Positions 20,151 to 28,923 are shown, counted from the stretch's first letter. The stretch: DNA of 64,000 nt from Sulfurisphaera javensis (GCF_041154675.1 NZ_AP031322.1:1364001-1428000), one strand, 5' to 3'. The notes: generated by a model from the sequence alone, not told the origin. A program made the numbers and translations.

Positions 20151-21071
20151 GTGATTGTTAAAGCATTCTCCTCATCAGCAAATTTGGGTGCTGGTTACGA
20201 TATATTAGCATTAGCTCATAATGCCTTTGAAGATACAATAGAAATTGAGGCTAAAAACTCTTCTGAACTAGATATTAAAGTGGAAGGAGAAGGAGTTCCT
20301 TTAGCTGTAGAAAAAAATTCTGCTAGTTACGCTCTATACGAACTTCTAAGAGAGTATAATGTAAGAGCTAAAGTTAGACTAAAGGTAATAAAAGGTATTC
20401 CAGCTGGCTTAGGCTTAGGTAGCAGTGGAGCTTCTGCTGCTGCAGCAGTATATGGTGCTAATGAGTTATTTAAACTTGGTTTAAGTAGGCAAGAATTAGT
20501 TAAATTTGCTATGAAAGGCGAGATAGCTTCTTCCGGGTCACCTCATCCTGATAATGTTGCAGCTAGCTTAATTGGTGGTGTAATAAGTGTTGTAAATCCT
20601 AACTCTATTAAGGTTGAGCAAGTCCCTATAAATTTAGATTTTGAACTTATTCTAATAATTCCGTTAGTTAAGATTGAGGCTAAAACTAAAAAAGCGAGAG
20701 AAATGGTACCAAAACAAATAGAGATATCTAAATATGTTGCTAACGCTAGGTATCTTTCCTCTCTAATCTTAGGGTTTATAAAAGGAGATAGAGAATTAAT
20801 AAGGTTAGGTTTAAATGATGATATTGTAGAAAAATCCAGAGAACCTCTATTTCCTTATTATCCTAAGATCAAAGAAGTTTCACTTTTAAATAATGCAATT
20901 GGTGCATGTGTAAGTGGAGCCGGACCTACTATAGCAATTTTTGTTGATTCTATGTCAGATAAAAATAAAATAATTGATGAGTCATTAAAAGTTTGTAAGG
21001 CTTATGGATATGAATGCATATATAAATTAGCTAAAGTGTCTGGAGGTGCTTGGATTGAGAGAAGGGACTAA
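20151..21071 (+). CDS. thrB: Homoserine kinase
   Basis: A 306-residue GHMP kinase that makes O-phosphohomoserine for threonine, and in some lineages methionine, synthesis. N-terminal motif SSSANLGAGYDILALA, ATP loop PAGLGLGSSGASAAAAVYGA (about residues 85-104) and the C-terminal motif ACVSGAGPTIAIFVD are all as in ThrB. GTG start 9 nt after moeA. It overlaps the next gene, a PLP enzyme of trans-sulfuration type, by 26 nt, so the two steps are probably linked. Confidence 0.93.
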   Translation: MIVKAFSSSANLGAGYDILALAHNAFEDTIEIEAKNSSELDIKVEGEGVPLAVEKNSASYALYELLREYNVRAKVRLKVIKGIPAGLGLGSSGASAAAAVYGANELFKLGLSRQELVKFAMKGEIASSGSPHPDNVAASLIGGVISVVNPNSIKVEQVPINLDFELILIIPLVKIEAKTKKAREMVPKQIEISKYVANARYLSSLILGFIKGDRELIRLGLNDDIVEKSREPLFPYYPKIKEVSLLNNAIGACVSGAGPTIAIFVDSMSDKNKIIDESLKVCKAYGYECIYKLAKVSGGAWIERRD

Positions 21072-22176
21072 GGTAACAATTGAAGGTTTCGATGAGGAAA
21101 CAGGAGCAATAACTACTCCAATTTATCAGACTACTTCATATGTTTACCCTCTGGGTGAAAAATATAGATATAGCAGAGAAGTAAATCCAACTGTCCTTAA
21201 ATTGGGAGAGAAAATTGCTGAATTAGAAGAGGCCGAAATGGGCGTAGCTTTTTCCTCTGGTATGGGGGCGATTTCTTCAACTTTACTTACATTAACTAGA
21301 CCAGGTAGTAAAGTCCTAATTCACAGAGATATGTTCGGAAGAACATATAAATTTTTCACAGATTTTCTACGCAGTCTAGGAATTGAAGTTGATGTAGCAA
21401 ACCCTGGAGAAATAGTGGAAAAAGCTAAAGTTAAAAAATATGATGTAGTTTACGTAGAAACAATTTCTAACCCTTTATTGAGAGTTGTAGATATACCGGA
21501 ACTTTCTAAGATATGTAAAGAAAATGGAAGTATACTGATAACAGATGCAACATTTTCTACTCCAATTAATCAGAAGCCTATAGTTCAAGGTGCAGATGTT
21601 GTTTTACATAGTGCTTCAAAATTCATAGCAGGGCATAATGATGTAATAGCCGGATTAGGAGCTGGAAGTAAAGAATTAATGACAAAGATTGATTTAATGA
21701 GAAGAACTTTGGGAACATCATTAGATCCTCATGCTGCTTACTTAGTCATAAGAGGATTTAAAACTTTAAAAATAAGAATGGACGTAATTAATTCTAATGC
21801 TCAAAAGATAGCTGAATATTTGCAAGAACATCAGAAGATAAAGGCCGTGTATTATCCCGGATTAAAGTCACATCCAGATTATGAAATAGCTAAACGTGTA
21901 TTAAAAGGATTTGGTGGGGTTGTGACTTTTGATATAAAAGGAAGCATGAATGATGCATTAAATGTAATGACAAAACTAAAAGTTATTTTACCAGCGCAAA
22001 CTCTTGGTGGTGTAAATTCAACTATCTCACATCCAGCAACTATGACTCATAGGACTCTAACTCCAGAAGAGAGAAAAATTGTCGGTATTTCAGACTCGAT
22101 GCTTAGATTGTCAGTAGGAATAGAAGATGTAAATGATTTAATAGAAGATTTAGATAAAGCTTTATCTTCTATTTAA
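21046..22176 (+). CDS. Cystathionine gamma-synthase-type PLP enzyme
   Basis: A 376-residue enzyme of the Cys/Met-metabolism PLP family. Seen: PIYQTTSYVYP, SRE.NPTV, FSSGMGAISS, YVETISNPLLRVVDI, ITDATFSTP, and the PLP lysine in VLHSASKFIAGHNDVIAG; the tail LRLSVGIEDVNDLIEDL is typical. The family includes cystathionine gamma-synthase/lyase and O-acyl- or O-phosphohomoserine sulfhydrylase. The 26-nt overlap with homoserine kinase suggests O-phosphohomoserine as substrate (inference). Starts at GTG 21046; TTG 21055 is also possible. Confidence 0.9.
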   Translation: MLGLREGTKVTIEGFDEETGAITTPIYQTTSYVYPLGEKYRYSREVNPTVLKLGEKIAELEEAEMGVAFSSGMGAISSTLLTLTRPGSKVLIHRDMFGRTYKFFTDFLRSLGIEVDVANPGEIVEKAKVKKYDVVYVETISNPLLRVVDIPELSKICKENGSILITDATFSTPINQKPIVQGADVVLHSASKFIAGHNDVIAGLGAGSKELMTKIDLMRRTLGTSLDPHAAYLVIRGFKTLKIRMDVINSNAQKIAEYLQEHQKIKAVYYPGLKSHPDYEIAKRVLKGFGGVVTFDIKGSMNDALNVMTKLKVILPAQTLGGVNSTISHPATMTHRTLTPEERKIVGISDSMLRLSVGIEDVNDLIEDLDKALSSI

Positions 22177-22188
22177 GAGAGTCTTCTA

Positions 22189-22503
22189 TTAAATAATGGC
22201 TTTTATCTCGTTCTTCAATTCTTCCTCTAACATTGTCTTTATTTCATTTCTATGTAGCCTTATTAGATGTAAATATAATCCTCTTTTAGTGAAGGGTCCC
22301 TTATTACAAAGTTTACAATATAGTAAGGAATTCCTAGATTCAGAGAGCCAAAAAGATACTCTTTCTACTGATTTTTTTGCAATGCTAAACGAAGATATAC
22401 CAACAATTTTCTCTATTTCTCTATCTTCTACTTTTATTTTACTTGCTACTCTAGCTGTTATATCTATTAATTTCTCTGCTGTTATTGATATCCCACTATC
22501 CAT
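22189..22503 (-). CDS. C2H2 zinc-finger protein
   Basis: About 104 residues. The C-terminal part has a single finger, CKLCNKGPFTKRGLYLHLIRLH (C-x2-C...H-x4-H arrangement), followed by a charged helix; the N-terminal part is helical (KLIDITARVASKIKVEDREI). Frame is open to ATG 22515, but ATG 22503 with GGGA 6 nt upstream fits the local ribosome-site spacing; both overlap the gene at 22482. It may be a small DNA- or RNA-binding factor. It is co-transcribed with the helical protein upstream. Confidence 0.75.
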   Translation of the reverse strand: MDSGISITAEKLIDITARVASKIKVEDREIEKIVGISSFSIAKKSVERVSFWLSESRNSLLYCKLCNKGPFTKRGLYLHLIRLHRNEIKTMLEEELKNEIKAII

Positions 22504-23003
22504 TTTGGGTCCCATACTGCAGATATTCCTATAGCTATAGCTAATATGGAAACTAGTCTTACTAATCTTTTGTGTAAATCAACGTTTAAAAATGCTTTTA
22601 CATCGTTCAAATCTATACCTAGACTTCTTAGGACTTTTTCTACTCTCACTTCAAATTCTTTATAAAATGAAGGTATTTCATTATTATCTAACGATTTTTT
22701 CATATCTATCGTTAATTCTAGTGTTTCAGCTAGCTCATCTTCTGTTAAATCTGGGAATATCTGAGTTATTTTCTTATTGATTTTACTACCTATAACTTCT
22801 GCCATTCCAGGAAGATACTCAATTGGTACTAAGTATGATATCCACGCATCTACATATCTTCTTACAGTTTCTCTTACTTCTGGCAAATCACCTTCTAGTT
22901 CTTCAACAATTGAAGCTGCTGCAATAATATGTGCTGTAGCTTCTCCAATTTTTAAATCAATGAATTCAAATTGTGAATTCGAATAATCTATTATATCACT
23001 CAT
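22482..23003 (-). CDS. Unrecognised helical protein, partner of the zinc-finger gene
   Basis: A 173-residue, mainly helical, acidic protein with GEATAHIIAAASIVEELEGD near the N-terminus, long charged helices in the middle (LTEDELAETLELTIDMKK), and a hydrophobic segment near the end (LVRLVSILAIAIGISAVW) that could be a membrane anchor or a buried helix. It overlaps the zinc-finger gene by 22-34 nt. I first considered a GINS-type replication protein but see no supporting motif. Family unknown, perhaps limited to Sulfolobales. Confidence 0.7.
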   Translation of the reverse strand: MSDIIDYSNSQFEFIDLKIGEATAHIIAAASIVEELEGDLPEVRETVRRYVDAWISYLVPIEYLPGMAEVIGSKINKKITQIFPDLTEDELAETLELTIDMKKSLDNNEIPSFYKEFEVRVEKVLRSLGIDLNDVKAFLNVDLHKRLVRLVSILAIAIGISAVWDPKWIVGYQ

Positions 23004-23030
23004 TTAGTAACACTATATAATAACTACCAA

Positions 23031-23068
23031 GTCTCATGTTTAAAGATGCTAAACAGATAATACGAGAC
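23031..23068. repeat. Nested inverted repeat in a divergent intergenic region
   Basis: GTCTC (23031-23035) pairs with GAGAC (23064-23068), and inside it GTTTA (23038-23042) pairs with TAAAC (23049-23053). It lies between the start of the helical protein and the DUF1152 promoter. Possible regulator site; could be chance in AT-rich DNA. Confidence 0.3.
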
Positions 23069-23091
23069 AATAAACGGTATAGCTTATCATC

Positions 23092-23115
23092 ACTTAGTAT
23101 TTAAATTTACTAAGT
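23092..23115. promoter_or_regulatory. Palindromic operator wrapped around the DUF1152 TATA box
   Basis: Perfect 8-bp arms ACTTAGTA (23092-23099) and TACTAAGT (23108-23115) flank TTTAAATT, the only good box A before the gene. A dimeric repressor bound here would block TBP. The arms are exact, which is unlikely by chance so close to a promoter. Confidence 0.55.
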
Positions 23116-23138
23116 ATAAAGTGACTAAAAGGTTAAAT

Positions 23139-24146
23139 ATGAAAGCCTTTGTTTTTGGGTTAGGCGGAGGAGGAGATGTAGCGTCAACTTACATAGCTTC
23201 TAAGTATCTTGAACTAAGGAACATTTCAAGTATCATAGGCGCAGTTACATGGGAGAGATATGTTGAAGATCCTTTACCTGGACCAATATGTAAAGAGGAT
23301 TTAGTAAATGCAAACCCAGTAAATAACATAATAACTGAAATATACCCGTCTTCTTATGCTATAAGGAAAAACGTTAAAGTAATACCGCAATTGGTTAGAT
23401 ATATTAAAGCTTTAAAAATAGAAAGAGGATATTCAATTTGTATTAAAGAAGGACCAGTTGCTATAGCTGATGGAATTGAAGATTTTTCAGTTAAAAATAA
23501 CATAAAAATGATTATAGGTGTGGATGCTGGTGGGGATGTATTAGCTAAAGGATGCGAGGAAAGTCTAGGAAGTCCTTTGATTGATTTTATTATGTTATCC
23601 TCTTTAGTTGAATTAAAAAAGAAAGGATTTGAAGTAATTTTAGCTACCATAGGATCTGGTAGTGATGGAGAACTTGATCAAGAGTATATAATGCAAAGAA
23701 TAGCTGAAATCGCTAGACAAGATGGACTAATTGACGCAAAAGGAATAGACAAGTCGATGGAAAAAGATCTAAATCTCATTTTTTCAAGTGTTGTGACAGA
23801 GGCTTCAAAAATTCCTTTTGATGCTTTTAAAGGACTATATGGTGAGGTTCAAATAAGAAATGGTTTAAGAAAAGTGAAAGTTTCCCCTATTTCCTCGATT
23901 ATGTTCTTCTTAGACCCAGAAATAGTAGCTAAAACCTCTCCCCTTTATGCTGTGATAAAGGATAGTACTTCATTAGAAGATGCTGATAGAAGATTAAATG
24001 AAGTAGGAATCTATACAGAATATGATTTCGAGAAGGACTTATACGAGAAGTTTGGATTATATGCCAAAAAAAGAAATATATCTGAAATAATAAAAATAAG
24101 AGAAGAAGGAAAAACTAAGTTAGGAAAGCTGAAGCTAAAATGTTAA
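23139..24146 (+). CDS. DUF1152 family protein
   Basis: About 335 residues. The N-terminus FVFGLGGGGDVASTYIASKYLE holds a glycine-rich nucleotide-type loop; later GAVTWERYVEDPLPGPI, IIGVDAGGDVLAKGCEESLGSPLIDF and LATIGSGSDGEL are conserved DUF1152 segments. The fold looks like a deacetylase or amidase-like Rossmann type, but no activity is established that I know of. The frame opens at GTG 23121; ATG 23139 is preferred, as the family starts close to this Gly-rich strand. A palindrome surrounds its TATA box. Confidence 0.82.
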   Translation: MKAFVFGLGGGGDVASTYIASKYLELRNISSIIGAVTWERYVEDPLPGPICKEDLVNANPVNNIITEIYPSSYAIRKNVKVIPQLVRYIKALKIERGYSICIKEGPVAIADGIEDFSVKNNIKMIIGVDAGGDVLAKGCEESLGSPLIDFIMLSSLVELKKKGFEVILATIGSGSDGELDQEYIMQRIAEIARQDGLIDAKGIDKSMEKDLNLIFSSVVTEASKIPFDAFKGLYGEVQIRNGLRKVKVSPISSIMFFLDPEIVAKTSPLYAVIKDSTSLEDADRRLNEVGIYTEYDFEKDLYEKFGLYAKKRNISEIIKIREEGKTKLGKLKLKC

Positions 24147-24170
24147 TTTTTCTATAATATTTTTTATTAT
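24147..24170 (+). terminator. T-rich terminator after the DUF1152 gene
   Basis: TTTTCTATAATATTTTTTAT follows the stop directly. Confidence 0.4.
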
Positions 24171-24181
24171 GTGTAGCATAA

Positions 24182-24188
24182 TTTATAA
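24182..24188 (+). promoter_or_regulatory. Box A of the PD-(D/E)XK nuclease gene
   Basis: TTTATAA lies 23-30 nt before GTG 24212, as expected for a leaderless start. Confidence 0.5.
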
Positions 24189-24211
24189 CCTTTTATGCAA
24201 TTATATTAGCT

Positions 24212-24748
24212 GTGAAAATACTTGATGACTTAAAAGCTACTTATGGTCTTTCTGAGCAAGATATTGAATACGCTTTGGAAAAAGCTAAGGGCATAATTTT
24301 AGGATTTGCCATGGAATATAAAGCGATAAGAGTTTTAGAAGATATGGATTTTAAAAACGTAAAATATGTTGATTTGCCTACTCATGATCTTGAAGCTGAA
24401 AAGTGTGGGAAAAAATATTATATTGAGGTTAAAGCATCCAGTAAATCTCCTACTAAAGAATATACTGCACATAAATTAGCAATGATAGCGATGTTAGATG
24501 GTACGCATTTAACTTTAGTAATGAAACCCTCTCCTCATCTTTTTAGTACTGAGGAGATATTAAGTGCTCCTAAAAAAGTCCTCTTGAATTTCTTTAGATA
24601 TGCATATCGTGGAGAAGTAGAGAATCTTAAGACTCTCCTTAGTGATGATAAAGCAAGGGAAATACTTCAAAGTTATGAGAGAATTATAAAAATATATACT
24701 AGCAAATATAGTGAGAACAGTTTAAGTATTATTCAATCCTTCTTTTAA
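24212..24748 (+). CDS. Predicted PD-(D/E)XK nuclease-fold protein
   Basis: A 178-residue protein. The core YVDLPTHDLEAEKCGKKYYI then EVKAS gives the pattern D-x(9-14)-E-x-K expected for restriction-endonuclease-like nucleases; LGFAMEYKAIRVLEDMDF before it is the usual leading helix with Glu. The C-terminal third is helical. Length suits a Hjc- or RecB-like nuclease but it is not Hjc. Leaderless GTG start. Its last 27 nt overlap the 3' end of the KH gene. A role in DNA repair or RNA processing is a guess. Confidence 0.7.
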   Translation: MKILDDLKATYGLSEQDIEYALEKAKGIILGFAMEYKAIRVLEDMDFKNVKYVDLPTHDLEAEKCGKKYYIEVKASSKSPTKEYTAHKLAMIAMLDGTHLTLVMKPSPHLFSTEEILSAPKKVLLNFFRYAYRGEVENLKTLLSDDKAREILQSYERIIKIYTSKYSENSLSIIQSFF

Positions 24749-25270
24749 TGCTCTATTAATTTTAAATAAGTAGAGATCTCTTTCAGCTCTATCTAAATAC
24801 TTATAAACTGTAGAATGCTCTCTCCCTTTAATTAGCATCTCTATAGCTCTTTTAGCAATATCGGCTTGTTCTACGTTTCCAAGAATTCCTACATAATGGT
24901 CTGTAATAATTATATTTACTCCAGTGTACTCTTGAATTATTTTCTTAGTCTTTCCCTTTTCGCCTATTATTCTTCCTTTAATCCTCTTTAGATCGTCCGG
25001 TCCATTACTTACATCTTTCAAATCTATTATTTCTAAAATATAATCATCTTTCATAAGTTTCATTGCATCTTCTGGATCAAAACCTACACCAATAGCTTTT
25101 ATAATAGATATTACCTTCATCGCGTCATAAGCGTTATTATTTAAAGGAGTTACATTAATAGATTTAGTTCTTTCATTAAGTTCTATTTTAGTATTGCTTA
25201 TTTCTTCTAGCCTAGGTATAATAGATTTTATTAAATTAATCTTCTCATCAGGTACAGTAATGTACATCAA
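24722..25270 (-). CDS. KH-domain protein, Pno1/Dim2 (KRR1)-like ribosome biogenesis factor
   Basis: A 182-residue protein with two KH-type domains; the second has GRIIGEKGKTKKIIQEYTGV with an intact GxxG (GEKG), followed by IITDHYVGILG and the C-terminal Pno1 pattern MLIKGREHSTVYKYLDRAER. The first domain lacks GxxG, as in Dim2. Dim2 binds the 3' end of pre-16S/18S rRNA during small-subunit maturation. It lies behind RIO1 (4-nt overlap) and aIF1A in the classic archaeal cluster. Confidence 0.88.
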   Translation of the reverse strand: MMYITVPDEKINLIKSIIPRLEEISNTKIELNERTKSINVTPLNNNAYDAMKVISIIKAIGVGFDPEDAMKLMKDDYILEIIDLKDVSNGPDDLKRIKGRIIGEKGKTKKIIQEYTGVNIIITDHYVGILGNVEQADIAKRAIEMLIKGREHSTVYKYLDRAERDLYLFKINRALKEGLNNT

Positions 25271-26037
25271 TTTTGATCCTCATTCTGATATATCTTCAGT
25301 CTCCTTAATATTTCCTCAGTTTCAATCACTTGGATTCCCTTACTTTCAAAAAACGCGTTAATATTATCTATATCTCTCTTAACTAATTCTAGTGCATTAG
25401 GGTGATTTATATCTATTGCTTGACTTACATCGATAATGTAGCATTTATCTTCCCAGACCATAATATTGTACTCACTTAAATCACCATGTACTAGCTCTGC
25501 TTTATTAACCATTTTTTCTATCTGATCAATAATGTCAGTATACAAATTTTCGTTTATTTCTTCATCTAGAAGTTCTTTCAAGAGTGGTGCTCTAACTCCA
25601 TTCTCTCCTATAAATTGCATTACTAATATATTTTCTAGTACGTAAATTGGCTCTGGAACTCTAACATCGTTCTTGTACAATCTATTCAAATTTTTGAATT
25701 CTTTTCTTGCCCATACACTAATTAATTGCTTGGTATTATTTACCTTAATGTCTTCAAATCTTGGATCTCCAAAAGTATATTTTTCTAAAGCTCTTTTACT
25801 CTGAGCAGTTGAAACATAGTATATTTTTAATGCATACCATTTTCCATCTTCCGTTACAGCAGGATAGACTTTAGCTTCTTTTCCAGCAGAAATAGAACCA
25901 TAAATATTTTTTAGTTTTAATCTTCTTGATAATTGAAAAAGTAGATAATATGTCCTTGTATCTAAAGTTGAATCAACTACTTTAAAAAGATCTTCATCTT
26001 TTCTCCTTTTCTCTTCTTTTTTCCCCTTTCTTTCCAA
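25267..26037 (-). CDS. rio1: RIO1-type serine protein kinase/ATPase
   Basis: A 256-residue atypical kinase. ATP-binding segment YGSISAGKEAKVYPAV, then KIYYVSTAQSKRALEKYTFG (flexible loop), catalytic HGDLSEYN in AELVHGDLSEYNIMVW, and metal-binding YIIDVSQAIDINHPNA. These are the RIO1 signatures; RIO1 acts in late small-subunit maturation. The N-terminus is lysine-rich (RKGKKEEKRRKDEDL). It overlaps the KH gene by 4 nt and follows aIF1A by 4 nt, making one operon. Confidence 0.93.
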   Translation of the reverse strand: MERKGKKEEKRRKDEDLFKVVDSTLDTRTYYLLFQLSRRLKLKNIYGSISAGKEAKVYPAVTEDGKWYALKIYYVSTAQSKRALEKYTFGDPRFEDIKVNNTKQLISVWARKEFKNLNRLYKNDVRVPEPIYVLENILVMQFIGENGVRAPLLKELLDEEINENLYTDIIDQIEKMVNKAELVHGDLSEYNIMVWEDKCYIIDVSQAIDINHPNALELVKRDIDNINAFFESKGIQVIETEEILRRLKIYQNEDQN

Positions 26038-26041
26038 AAAA

Positions 26042-26368
26042 TCATCCTCTTAGCTGTTCTATTACATCTGCAGAAACTACTTGTTCCTCTTCAAGTCTTC
26101 TAACTTCACTCTCAGAGTACTTATATATAATATCACATTTATTTGGCTGAAAATCCCAAGGGGCAGCTAAGACTACATCCCCTTCTTTTACCCACATTTT
26201 CTTTCTCATTTTGCCAGGAATTCTTCCCAATCTTTCTTTTCCATCTAAACACACCACTTGTACATGTTCTGCTCCAAGCATTTTCTTAACAACGCAAATA
26301 ACTTCTCCTTCAGCTGGTTTAGGAACTTCTCTTACAGAAGATTGCTCATTTGATTTCTTTTTTGCCAA
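26042..26368 (-). CDS. Translation initiation factor aIF-1A
   Basis: A 108-residue OB-fold protein. Basic N-terminal tail ([11 protein letters not shown]), then [40 protein letters not shown] and [22 protein letters not shown], which is the eIF1A consensus. It binds the A site of the small subunit and helps start-codon choice. First gene of the aIF1A-RIO1-KH operon. Confidence 0.96.
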   Translation of the reverse strand: MAKKKSNEQSSVREVPKPAEGEVICVVKKMLGAEHVQVVCLDGKERLGRIPGKMRKKMWVKEGDVVLAAPWDFQPNKCDIIYKYSESEVRRLEEEQVVSADVIEQLRG

Positions 26369-26412
26369 TCACTTAGCCACCATTTGACATATTATTTTTT
26401 GTACCTAAAAAG

Positions 26413-27597
26413 TTATAGAGGCCTTAATAACTCAATTGCAATTGCTGTACTTCCTCCAGTTCCATGACAAATACTAGCTATTCCTCTCTTACCATCTAAA
26501 GTTGATAAAACATTTATAAGAGTTGTAATTATTCTCGCTCCACTAGCCCCAATAGGATGCCCTAATGCAATAGCGCCACCAAATACGTTAAGCTTATCGT
26601 AAGGAACTCCTAAGTATCTATTATATAGAACATTATTCACAGCAAAGGCCTCATTGTTTTCGAAATAATCAAACTGAGAAATATCCATATTCAATTTCTG
26701 AAGCAATTTCTTTACAGCAAATATAGGAGCTTCTGTAAATCTCCAGCTTTCTATTCCTACCCAGCTATATCCTAAAATCTTAGCAATTGGTTCTACTTTA
26801 TATTCTTTGACCGCTTTTTCACTCATTAATATTAATGCTGAAGCTCCATCAGATATTTGAGACGAGTTGCCAGCAGTATGAACACCATCTGGATTAAAAG
26901 CTGGCTTTAATTGGGACAATTTCTCAATTGAGGTATCCCTTCTTATTCCTTCGTCTTGTGTTATTTCTTTTCCATCTACTTTAACTGGAACTATTTCTTT
27001 GCTAAAATATCCTTTGTCGGTAGCGGTAGCTGCTCTTTTATGACTTTCATAAGCAACCTCATCAAGCTCTCTTCTAGTAATATTATGAGCCTTAGCAACC
27101 ATGTCAGCTTCTTGTCCCATTAATTTCATATTGAACGGGTCAGTTAGACCATCCATTAACATTGTATCAATAAACTCTAATTTTTTACCTAACAACATTT
27201 TTATACCCCATCTTGAGTCACTTTTTATTGCTAACATAGCTTGACTCATACTTTCCATTCCTCCAGCTACTATTATGTCAGCGTCCCCACTCTTTATCAT
27301 CTGTGTTGCATTTATTGCACTAATCATCCCAGAAGAACAAACCATATCTACGCAGTATCCGTCTATTTCCATCGGTATACCAGCCTTAATTGCTGCTTGT
27401 CTAGCAAGATCTTGGCCGTGACCAGCCCTTAATATGTTTCCCATAATTGTTATATCAACTTTTGAAGGATCTATATTAGCTCTTCTTAAAGCTTCTTTAA
27501 TAGCTATTGCCCCTAATTCATATGGGGGAATATCTTTAAACACTCCTCCAAATCTACCTATTGGAGTCCTTACAGCAGAAACAATATATACGTCCAT
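26413..27597 (-). CDS. Acetyl-CoA C-acetyltransferase (thiolase)
   Basis: A thiolase of about 394 residues with the acyl-enzyme cysteine in VDMVCSSGMISA, the NEAFAVN motif, GGAIALGHPIGASGAR with the catalytic His, and the second Cys in ICHGTGGS. It condenses or cleaves acetoacetyl-CoA. In Sulfolobales, such an enzyme serves mevalonate synthesis and the last step of the 3-hydroxypropionate/4-hydroxybutyrate cycle. The frame extends to 27606, but MDVYIVSAVRTPIG at ATG 27597 is the normal family start. The HMG-CoA-linked OB-fold gene often found beside archaeal thiolases is not present here. Confidence 0.92.
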   Translation of the reverse strand: MDVYIVSAVRTPIGRFGGVFKDIPPYELGAIAIKEALRRANIDPSKVDITIMGNILRAGHGQDLARQAAIKAGIPMEIDGYCVDMVCSSGMISAINATQMIKSGDADIIVAGGMESMSQAMLAIKSDSRWGIKMLLGKKLEFIDTMLMDGLTDPFNMKLMGQEADMVAKAHNITRRELDEVAYESHKRAATATDKGYFSKEIVPVKVDGKEITQDEGIRRDTSIEKLSQLKPAFNPDGVHTAGNSSQISDGASALILMSEKAVKEYKVEPIAKILGYSWVGIESWRFTEAPIFAVKKLLQKLNMDISQFDYFENNEAFAVNNVLYNRYLGVPYDKLNVFGGAIALGHPIGASGARIITTLINVLSTLDGKRGIASICHGTGGSTAIAIELLRPL

Positions 27598-27651
27598 ATA
27601 AATCACTTTGTTTAAACTATTTTAAATTTTTATGCATTCGAATTTATCTAA

Positions 27652-28908
27652 TCATTGAATTAATTGCCCTCTTAGGTCAAAAAATGAAGCCTCAGTTATT
27701 TTTACATTAATCCAATCTCCAAGTTTATTATAGTCCTTCACTATTACTGGAATATAATTTATTGTTCTTCCTATTATTGAGCCTTTTTTACCATATTCTG
27801 TAGTAATGACTAAGGAATTAGATCCTATGTATTCTGAGTGAACGGAATATGCTACGTCTTCATATACTTTATTTGCTATTCTCATTCTCTCCTTTTTAAC
27901 GGGATCAGGGACCTGAGGCATCAAAGCACTTTTTGTGTTTGGCCTTATAGAATACATTGCTAAATGAATTCTCTCGAATTTTAGTTCTTTTATGAGTCCT
28001 AAGGTGTTATTAAAAGCTTCTTCGTCTTCTCCTGGATGGCCTATTATAATATCAGTTGTGATATTTACTAATGGAATTTTATTTCTTATTTCTTTAATAA
28101 GTTGCTTATATTCATCAACAGTATATTTTCTATTCATTAGTTTTAATACTCTGTCATCTCCGCTTTGTACAGGTAAATGTAAGAATTTATATACTCGTCT
28201 ATCTTTCATAATTTCTATTATATCGTCTATTTCTTTCATTGCAAGTTCTGGTGTCATCATACCAATTCTTATCATATAGTTTCCTTCGATTTCTAATACA
28301 TCTTTAATTAGTTCTGGCAAACTATAATTAATATCTAACCCATATGCTGCAGTATCTTGAGCTGTAAGTTCTATTTCAACTGCTCCATTCGTTATAGCTT
28401 CTTTGACTGCATTGACTATGCTTCTAGGAGGATAACTCCTAAGTTTTTTTCTTGCAAGTTTAGTAATACAGAAATTACAATCACCCGCACATCCATCTGC
28501 AATTGGAATGATAGAAATTTTTCCCTCAAATACTCTTGGTGTAATGAGTTCTTTACTATCTTCCAAGAAAATTCTTCTTGTTGGACTTTCAACAGCTTCA
28601 ACTATCTTATCTACACTTTGAGCTCCAACTAAACTGCTTTCGGGGGCTAAATTCATAACTAGAGCTGGTTCTGAACTCACTAAACAACCAGCTATTACTA
28701 GTTTCTTTCCTATTTTTCTTAGCTCTTTGATTCTTTGTTTCATCCTCTCCTCAGTTTCTAATCTAACCGCACAAGTATTTAGTATAATAGCGTCAGCTTG
28801 AGAATAATTTTCAACTATTTCATGCCCACTCTCTTTTAGCAATGTCATCATTATATATGAGTCTCCTTTATTTAATGCGCAACCATAAGTTTCAATGTAA
28901 ACCTTCAA
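27652..28908 (-). CDS. tRNA threonylcarbamoyladenosine methylthiotransferase (e-MtaB type)
   Basis: A 418-residue radical-SAM enzyme that puts a methylthio group on t6A37 of tRNA. N-terminal MTTase domain with Cys10, Cys46 and Cys75 for the second Fe-S cluster; radical-SAM CxxxCxxC at Cys140, 144, 147 (CAGDCNFC); HLPVQSGDDRVLKLMNR is the typical substrate-region motif; the C-terminus carries a TRAM domain. Residue pattern fits the archaeal/eukaryal CDKAL1 branch. It is divergent from aIF2-beta. Confidence 0.92.
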   Translation of the reverse strand: MKVYIETYGCALNKGDSYIMMTLLKESGHEIVENYSQADAIILNTCAVRLETEERMKQRIKELRKIGKKLVIAGCLVSSEPALVMNLAPESSLVGAQSVDKIVEAVESPTRRIFLEDSKELITPRVFEGKISIIPIADGCAGDCNFCITKLARKKLRSYPPRSIVNAVKEAITNGAVEIELTAQDTAAYGLDINYSLPELIKDVLEIEGNYMIRIGMMTPELAMKEIDDIIEIMKDRRVYKFLHLPVQSGDDRVLKLMNRKYTVDEYKQLIKEIRNKIPLVNITTDIIIGHPGEDEEAFNNTLGLIKELKFERIHLAMYSIRPNTKSALMPQVPDPVKKERMRIANKVYEDVAYSVHSEYIGSNSLVITTEYGKKGSIIGRTINYIPVIVKDYNKLGDWINVKITEASFFDLRGQLIQ

Positions 28909-28923
28909 AATTAATCATAAGTA

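Noticed and set aside
22482-23003. GINS-like replication protein
   Set aside because: Size and helices seemed suitable, but no A/B-domain motif is visible.
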